A DNA stretch of 42,531 nt from positions 1 through 42,531 of the IMG/VR virus record IMGVR_UViG_3300035698_000133. One strand, 5' to 3'. Origin of the DNA: a virus. The notes under the pieces are model-generated. The model ran no database searches, was not told the origin of the DNA, and saw nothing but the letters and a program-made list of their open reading frames with translations. The translations under genes and the position numbers were made by a program. How positions within the stretch are numbered: the stretch's first letter is position 1; every line of letters starts with the position of its first letter. Below are positions 38,006 to 42,531 of the stretch, in pieces.

Positions 38006-38047
38006 AGTTTGGGTTTCCTAATGCATTAAATAAACTCCATCAGCCAT
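38003..38047 (-). pseudogene. broken 5' end of gp17 upstream of the HNH gene
   Basis: After the preceding gene there is AGGAG, then ATG GCT GAT GGA GTT TAT TTA ATG CAT TAG (MADGVYLMH). Shifting frame, ALGNPNL follows and then TAA. The working gp17 begins MAKPD and has YAGNPNL at residues 11-17. The GNPNL codons differ from those of the working copy at almost every third position. The match is short, so this is probable rather than certain. Confidence 0.55.
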
Positions 38048-38065
38048 TATTATCTCCTGTTCTAT

Positions 38066-39058
38066 TTAGTATCTAACGTATGTACCATCTTCATACACAA
38101 TCTTATTAAGAACATAATGATTAGAAGATACACCTTCATATCGTGGTTGTTTATTTACTGAACGAAATGAACTTTCTTTTTGTTTTGTATATAAGTAATC
38201 TTCATTTTTATCATAATCATATATGTATTTTTTCATTGGCCATTTGTATGTTCCATAGTCACCATTATGTCCAGCATATGGATTAGACAAAGCCCACTTC
38301 TCAAAATAATCTGTATAGAAAAATGGATATTCTAGATGATACACAGATGGGTCTTTGAGAAATCTTGGTGAGAGGTATCTTGATAACAAATCATCTATAC
38401 TCCTAGCAAACCACCAAAGTAACTCCCAACATGTTTTTGGTTTGTATGGAGACATATCAATATATTTCTCAGTAGTGTTTAACATATCAGAATCTTTCAT
38501 AACATTAATCCAATCGTGGTCTTTAATTTTGAAAAATTCCTCTATAGATGTATATGATGATATTGCGAGAAATAATTCATCTCCCCCGCCACCATTCACA
38601 TTAATTGTTTGGTCATTCCACAACTGATCATTATCATAGATATAGTCTTCGTGAGAATGCCACTGCAAATTAACTTTCTTATTGACTAATAAATCATAGA
38701 AACGTGGATTTTCTTGTACACTAGCTTTTGATAGATACACAGTAAGACTTGTATCCAACCTTTTAGTTTTCAGCAGACTTACCAATGCACATGTGCTGTC
38801 TATACCACCTGACCACCACAATCTTATTGGTTTGCCAATATCCCATAACTCTACAGCCCTACGATTAGTTAACTCTTCGAATGTTGATGTAAAATTTGTA
38901 GGAAAATTTGTAAGGGGGTTCTCTATCAAATCAAACTGGTTGTCAAAACCAAATCTAAAACGAGGAGAGTGTAATCCAAAACTAGTTGCTAATTTATACT
39001 CATCTCTTGCACTTATTTCTGGAAAGGAATTGAGATGATAATAAAGAACCTTACTCAC
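38066..39058 (-). CDS. asparagine-synthase-like PP-loop enzyme without glutaminase domain
   Basis: 330 aa. PP-loop RLWWSGGIDSTCALVSLL (about residues 79-96) and the second AsnB-type motif VNGGGGDELFLAIS are clear, so it should adenylate a carboxylate and form an amide. The N-terminal glutaminase domain with Cys2 is absent; ammonia or an amine must come from elsewhere. AsnB relatives of this kind also make beta-lactams, cyclise lasso peptides or amidate sugars; the substrate here is unknown. It overlaps the AMP-ligase gene by 8 bp and its stop lies in ACTAAATA. Confidence 0.78.
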   Translation of the reverse strand: MSKVLYYHLNSFPEISARDEYKLATSFGLHSPRFRFGFDNQFDLIENPLTNFPTNFTSTFEELTNRRAVELWDIGKPIRLWWSGGIDSTCALVSLLKTKRLDTSLTVYLSKASVQENPRFYDLLVNKKVNLQWHSHEDYIYDNDQLWNDQTINVNGGGGDELFLAISSYTSIEEFFKIKDHDWINVMKDSDMLNTTEKYIDMSPYKPKTCWELLWWFARSIDDLLSRYLSPRFLKDPSVYHLEYPFFYTDYFEKWALSNPYAGHNGDYGTYKWPMKKYIYDYDKNEDYLYTKQKESSFRSVNKQPRYEGVSSNHYVLNKIVYEDGTYVRY

Positions 39059-40328
39059 TTTTACCTTTCAACATTTCTTGTTTTATTATTTCTGTCATCT
39101 TAATTCTATCAATCTTACCCAATGACATCTCTGGTATTTTTCCTTGCCATAAATGGTTTATGCGTATCTTCAAAGTTTCCTCTATATAATTTCTGGGATC
39201 GATATCATCCTCAACACATAAATATAGAACCCCATCAATTCCTATAAGACATGATTTGCCAGAACAAAGAGACTCAACTTCTAAAGGATTTATATCTCGA
39301 CCACCAAGAGATATAAGAAGTTTTTTTCTGCCTGTTAAAACTAAATACCCGTCTTCATCGATTCTACCAAAGTCACCTATATTATACCAATCACCATTAA
39401 ATTTAGTTGGCATGAAATCGTGCAAAAAATCTCTGGATATCAATACCTCTCCATTTTCACCAAGCCTTATCTTATCCGTTTCTATTTTACCAATAGTTAA
39501 AAATCTTTTGTCTTGCGTATCATCAATACTACACATATGAGCCATAAATCCCTCAGCTATTCCATACCTGTTCAATACCACACCAGATATTTGATTCTCT
39601 ATTTTTAAGGCATCTTCGTAATTTAGTGGTGCTCCAGCAGTACTCCATACTCTAGGACTCAGTTTTATATTATTAACTTTAGCTATCTCAGATATTGTAA
39701 GGGGTGAAGATACAACAACACTTGGTTGGTATTGACTGATGTCTAAAATATATTCCTCTATTTTTTTGTTCACCCGTTGCAAATCATTGTTACAATAAAA
39801 AGTAGCACCAGAGATAAGTGTCATTATCATGGTTATGTCACCAATGGCATATGTCGTATGCACTGGACAAAAAACAGTATCATTTGGAATTATTTTAAGA
39901 CGCTCAGCAAGTTGACGTGCATAGAAAACTCTATGAGATTGTTTGACAAAAAAGAACTTAGCTTTATTCGTTGTTCCACTACTTACTTTTATTTGAAAAC
40001 CATCAGGAATGGGATGGAAATTTTCTTTTAAAAATTTATCTTGTAACGATGATTCATATTTTGATGCGGAAGGATGGCGAGCTAGAAAAGGTTTTTTAAT
40101 AAAGGCGTGAGCTAAAAATTCAATAGCACAATCAATACCATCAGGTAAACATATTATACCATATGGTGTATCATCAATGTTCTCAGACCTCATCTCCGAC
40201 TTTTCATACAGAGAAAGATATGTGATTTCTCTTCCTGTGTTTAGTTCTTTTACTGCAATATGATTTGGATTATTTTTAACAACATTTTTTAAAGCATTCT
40301 GTATTGATGAAACATCATTCATTTTCAC
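39051..40328 (-). CDS. AMP-forming acyl/aryl ligase (ANL superfamily)
   Basis: 425 aa, short for the family (about 500). Motifs in order: the P-loop-like VSSGTTNKAKFFFV (A3), NRYGIAEGFM (A5), WYNIGDFGRIDEDGYLVLTGR (A7-A8, split here as WYNIGDFG and DGYLVLTGR), KLLISLGGRDINPLEVES, and GKIDRIKM (A10, catalytic Lys). It should activate a carboxylic acid as an acyl-AMP, then pass it to CoA or an amine; no carrier protein is seen nearby. It overlaps gp16 (14 bp) and the AsnB-like gene (8 bp), so the two enzymes are made together from the terminase operon. Very unusual in a phage late region. Confidence 0.82.
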   Translation of the reverse strand: MKMNDVSSIQNALKNVVKNNPNHIAVKELNTGREITYLSLYEKSEMRSENIDDTPYGIICLPDGIDCAIEFLAHAFIKKPFLARHPSASKYESSLQDKFLKENFHPIPDGFQIKVSSGTTNKAKFFFVKQSHRVFYARQLAERLKIIPNDTVFCPVHTTYAIGDITMIMTLISGATFYCNNDLQRVNKKIEEYILDISQYQPSVVVSSPLTISEIAKVNNIKLSPRVWSTAGAPLNYEDALKIENQISGVVLNRYGIAEGFMAHMCSIDDTQDKRFLTIGKIETDKIRLGENGEVLISRDFLHDFMPTKFNGDWYNIGDFGRIDEDGYLVLTGRKKLLISLGGRDINPLEVESLCSGKSCLIGIDGVLYLCVEDDIDPRNYIEETLKIRINHLWQGKIPEMSLGKIDRIKMTEIIKQEMLKGKSE

Positions 40329-40746
40329 TTTTACCTTTCAACATTTTTTGTAACTCAGCAGTACTACCGACGAACAATGCATTCGTAACACTCTTCGGTG
40401 CGTTATTGGGAACCTCTTTGAGTTTTTTCATTTTCTCTTGCAGGTCACCTAGTTTCTCAGTTACCTCTGCGACATTCTTGATTAATTGACCAGCAACCTC
40501 ATATGCCCTTGGATGCTCACCCTCTTTCGCAAGTTCAAGGATGCCCTCAATTGCAGCTGAACCTTGTTCAACCAAGCGATAGAAGTTCTCCCTTTGATAC
40601 TTATAGTCCTCATCAATATCTTCGCCACCCTCTATCTCTGTTGGATAACGAGAAACATCAGACATTTTGGCGTTTGGGTTCAAAGATGCTTCTGGAGGAA
40701 TAATATCCCCAACCACTCCAAGCGCTTTGTCAATTTCATCTACCAT
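40315..40746 (-). CDS. gp16: small terminase subunit gp16
   Basis: 143 aa (T4 gp16 is 164). DNA-recognition subunit of the packaging motor. Recognised by the marine-phage pattern YKYQRENFYRLVEQGSAAIEG, ILELAKEGEHPRAYEVAGQL and VAEVTEKLGDLQEKMKKL, the coiled coil forming the ring. It overlaps the PP-loop gene upstream by 11 bp and the AMP-ligase downstream by 14 bp. It normally lies next to gp17; here three genes separate them. Confidence 0.88.
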   Translation of the reverse strand: MVDEIDKALGVVGDIIPPEASLNPNAKMSDVSRYPTEIEGGEDIDEDYKYQRENFYRLVEQGSAAIEGILELAKEGEHPRAYEVAGQLIKNVAEVTEKLGDLQEKMKKLKEVPNNAPKSVTNALFVGSTAELQKMLKGKSENE

Positions 40747-41536
40747 AATTATCTCCCATATAAATTAAGTAAGGCAATTTTCCATCCTCATTTCGACCCC
40801 TATACATGTACGTTTCTGGGTCAGCTTCATGTCTCCAAGGACCATAACTACCGTGTTTAGCACAATACAAATCAAAGTCTCTTCCTGTTTTACCCTCACT
40901 GATAAATTTTTGATATGTTCGCCAGTATGCAACTTCACGTCCATTACGACTCTCTGAATTATATCTAATACACAAATCTCGCAACTCTTTTGGTAAGAAC
41001 TCATACTGTTCAAACCTACCCATCATATGTTTTGCGACCTCATTATAGTTAAAATCATCTCCAGTGGCCACTGGAACCAACTCTCTCACACCACCCAAAT
41101 ATATATCAACACCAATATTTTCAATACCAGATTCACGGCGACTTACTTCATAACCCTGAGTTGCTGTATTTTCTAAACATATTCCTATGGATATTCCATC
41201 TGCTCCTGTTTCAAAACACCAATTGATATATCCAGCATAACGTGGTCTAAGAGCACCGATATCATATTTTCCTTTTTTAAATCCCGGCCAGATCGGAATC
41301 TGTTCCTTTACATATTGTTTAGGAAACTCACCCAGTTCTAAATCAAAATCACGATATTCTTTTTTAAGGAAGTGTGATAAATTTTGAACTCTTTCAAGTT
41401 CTTCTGAACGGTAGTCATCATTTTCAAAATGATCAAATCCATATCGAACAAAAATATCAGCATTAGTCTCAGTCAACCAACGATAAAGTGAATATGTTGA
41501 ATTTATACCGCCAGAGAATGGTATAAGTATTTTCAC
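40736..41536 (-). CDS. PP-loop ATPase of unknown substrate
   Basis: 266 aa. The N-terminal PP-loop LIPFSGGINSTYSLYRWL (SGGxNS) places it with N-type ATP pyrophosphatases such as QueC, GuaA and ThiI, and GADGISIGICLENTATQGYE resembles the second conserved strand of QueC-like enzymes. The Cys cluster that binds zinc in QueC is not seen. The C-terminus (YGPWRHEADPETYMYRG) is not recognised. It starts with GTG at 41536, one base after the 2OG-oxygenase stop, and overlaps gp16. Together with three neighbouring enzymes it may form a biosynthetic set. Confidence 0.7.
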   Translation of the reverse strand: MKILIPFSGGINSTYSLYRWLTETNADIFVRYGFDHFENDDYRSEELERVQNLSHFLKKEYRDFDLELGEFPKQYVKEQIPIWPGFKKGKYDIGALRPRYAGYINWCFETGADGISIGICLENTATQGYEVSRRESGIENIGVDIYLGGVRELVPVATGDDFNYNEVAKHMMGRFEQYEFLPKELRDLCIRYNSESRNGREVAYWRTYQKFISEGKTGRDFDLYCAKHGSYGPWRHEADPETYMYRGRNEDGKLPYLIYMGDNYGR

Positions 41537-41537
41537 A

Positions 41538-42362
41538 CTAATCCCATAAATTTGTGTTGACCTTTACAAGAAAACAGTCTTTACCAAAACAATCTTCCAT
41601 ATAAGAACTACAATGAATTCTTGAAGTCTCAAACATAACAACTTGACCAATATTCCAAGGAATGGATGCTGCAAAACTAAATCCATGTAACATCTCAATT
41701 GGGTGCTGTTGCAGGTGTTCTACCCAAACATCTGAATCAAAGGGTTTGTTAGTGTATCCTACTAAATCACTATAATCATGATCCAATTGCCATCCCTTTG
41801 GACCATGATCTCTATAGAACTTTTGATCGTCACTCTCAATATCAATTCCAGATTTTGCAGACCAAGGAGTTTTTTGGTCAAAGTATACAGTCTCAGTTGT
41901 TCCCACACTCCCATCTTCTTTGTAACATCTTAGTGGAAAGAATACTGTTGTGTTTGCAGGCCGAGGTTTTTGTCCTGTTCTGTTGTGCGATTTCCAATCA
42001 TCACCTAAATAATTTTCACCATCATTATGTATATGAATTGCTTCTTTGTAATATCCATACCTACCTTGAGTATTTGGTTCATACCCAACAATTGGTTTTA
42101 GAATTTCATTAAAAAGTTTGACCGAATTAGCCTTTTCATCTTCAGTGAAAATTTCTAAATTAGTGTGACCCTGTAGAGAATCACTCATCTCATCTATTGG
42201 CAACCCACTATCAGATATTTTTCTATATCCCAAATAATTTGGATCGATTTCTAGTCTAAATTTTCGAGCTCGTTCTAAAACTTGTAGTTCTTCTTCTAAA
42301 TTTATTAGATTATCAATTACTGATAAAGGAACATCTGCATAATGAAACATGTTATCACTCAT
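41538..42362 (-). CDS. putative 2OG-Fe(II) oxygenase in the terminase operon
   Basis: 274 aa from ATG 42362; GTG at 42368 is also in frame. A possible metal site is AIHIHNDGENYLGDD (H-x-D), with a distal His in FETSRIHCSSYM and a basic residue after it (CFLVKV). PRPANTTVFFPLRCY and IGQVVMFETSR form the expected core strands. Weak family assignment, substrate unknown. The start overlaps the end of the upstream tail gene, and the PP-loop gene follows after one base, giving a continuous translational unit into gp16. Confidence 0.55.
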   Translation of the reverse strand: MSDNMFHYADVPLSVIDNLINLEEELQVLERARKFRLEIDPNYLGYRKISDSGLPIDEMSDSLQGHTNLEIFTEDEKANSVKLFNEILKPIVGYEPNTQGRYGYYKEAIHIHNDGENYLGDDWKSHNRTGQKPRPANTTVFFPLRCYKEDGSVGTTETVYFDQKTPWSAKSGIDIESDDQKFYRDHGPKGWQLDHDYSDLVGYTNKPFDSDVWVEHLQQHPIEMLHGFSFAASIPWNIGQVVMFETSRIHCSSYMEDCFGKDCFLVKVNTNLWD

Positions 42363-42531
42363 CTTCACCCGTCACTGCGTTATAATTTTTTGCATCTTCA
42401 AAGAATGATGTCACCTCATTGAAACCAAAATCATCATCAGCATCAGCACTGGTTGGGTTTGGTGTAACTGTAAGTCTCTGCTGTCGTGTGGGTGATTTGT
42501 CGGGCAGATCAGTATATGCATCAACCTGTAC
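42355..42531 (-). CDS. C-terminus of a structural gene, perhaps gp15, 5' part outside window
   Basis: 58 codons open from the window edge to TGA at 42355. The visible residues include RQQRLTVTPNPTSADADDD and FNEVTSFFEDAKNYNAVTGEDE, acidic and probably disordered. In marine T4-like phages gp15 (tail terminator) stands before gp16, so this is its likely identity, but the sequence alone does not prove it. It overlaps the following gene start by 8 bases. Confidence 0.5.
   Translation of the reverse strand, partial: VQVDAYTDLPDKSPTRQQRLTVTPNPTSADADDDFGFNEVTSFFEDAKNYNAVTGEDE

Noticed and set aside
1-42531. CRISPR array, insertion sequence or integrase/attachment site
   Set aside because: No regularly spaced repeats, transposase, integrase or terminal inverted repeats were seen; the mobile genes are all homing endonucleases.

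Overview
The window is a stretch of a lytic, marine T4-like myovirus genome of the cyanophage/pelagiphage type. It carries the T4 core replication, recombination, late-transcription, head, tail-tube and terminase genes in the order usual for marine T4-like phages, together with typical marine accessory genes (cobS/cobT-like pair, hsp20, speD, peptide deformylase, 2OG-Fe(II) oxygenases). No photosynthesis gene, tRNA or CRISPR was seen, so the host cannot be named. Nearly everything is transcribed leftward (minus strand); the only convincing rightward genes are two small HNH genes. Genes are packed with ATGA/TAATG overlaps and no gene-free gap exceeds 300 bases.

Layout, right to left (direction of transcription): end of a tail/neck gene; 2OG oxygenase; PP-loop ATPase; small terminase gp16; AMP-ligase; asparagine-synthase-like protein; HNH homing endonuclease; large terminase gp17, broken into two genes by a split intein with a GIY-YIG endonuclease gene between the halves; a small rightward HNH gene; tail sheath gp18; tail tube gp19; portal gp20; gp67; gp68; an unknown protein; prohead protease gp21; scaffold gp22; major capsid gp23; GIY-YIG endonuclease; gp3-like tail completion protein; a putative small RNA gene; uvsY; speD; GIY-YIG endonuclease; uvsW; a small unknown; gp55 late sigma; gp47/gp46; N6 methylase-like protein; peptide deformylase; two small unknowns; cobT; cobS; hsp20; two 2OG oxygenases; a DUF3310-like protein; a rightward HNH endonuclease; clamp gp45; GIY-YIG endonuclease; clamp loader gp44; 2OG oxygenase; DUF6817-like protein; gp62; regA; RimK-RimB-like fusion; DNA polymerase gp43; C5 cytosine methylase.

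Regulation is readable. Seven leftward sigma-70-like early promoters (TTGAC[AT]-N17-TAnnnT) precede gp43, a 2OG oxygenase, cobS, cobT, two small genes and gp55. T4-type late promoters (TATAAATA or close) precede gp18, gp22, the small RNA and every homing endonuclease gene. Intrinsic terminators follow gp23, hsp20 and cobS.

The most striking theme is seven homing endonuclease-type genes and the scars around them. At gp44, uvsW and gp17 a broken copy of the 5' end of the target gene lies just upstream of the endonuclease, while the working copy starts just downstream of it with a recoded 5' end. At gp62 and uvsW, extra in-frame copies of the 3' ends survive without an endonuclease. In gp17 the endonuclease instead sits in a split intein resembling AceL-TerL. 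Together these suggest endonuclease cassettes that carry a repaired, recoded gene end and so do not kill the essential gene they invade. Four of the seven endonuclease genes have TATAWATA-N5-ATG, which puts the predicted late start site on the A of the ATG (leaderless mRNA). A roughly 119-nt structured RNA with its own late promoter and terminator lies between gp3 and uvsY.
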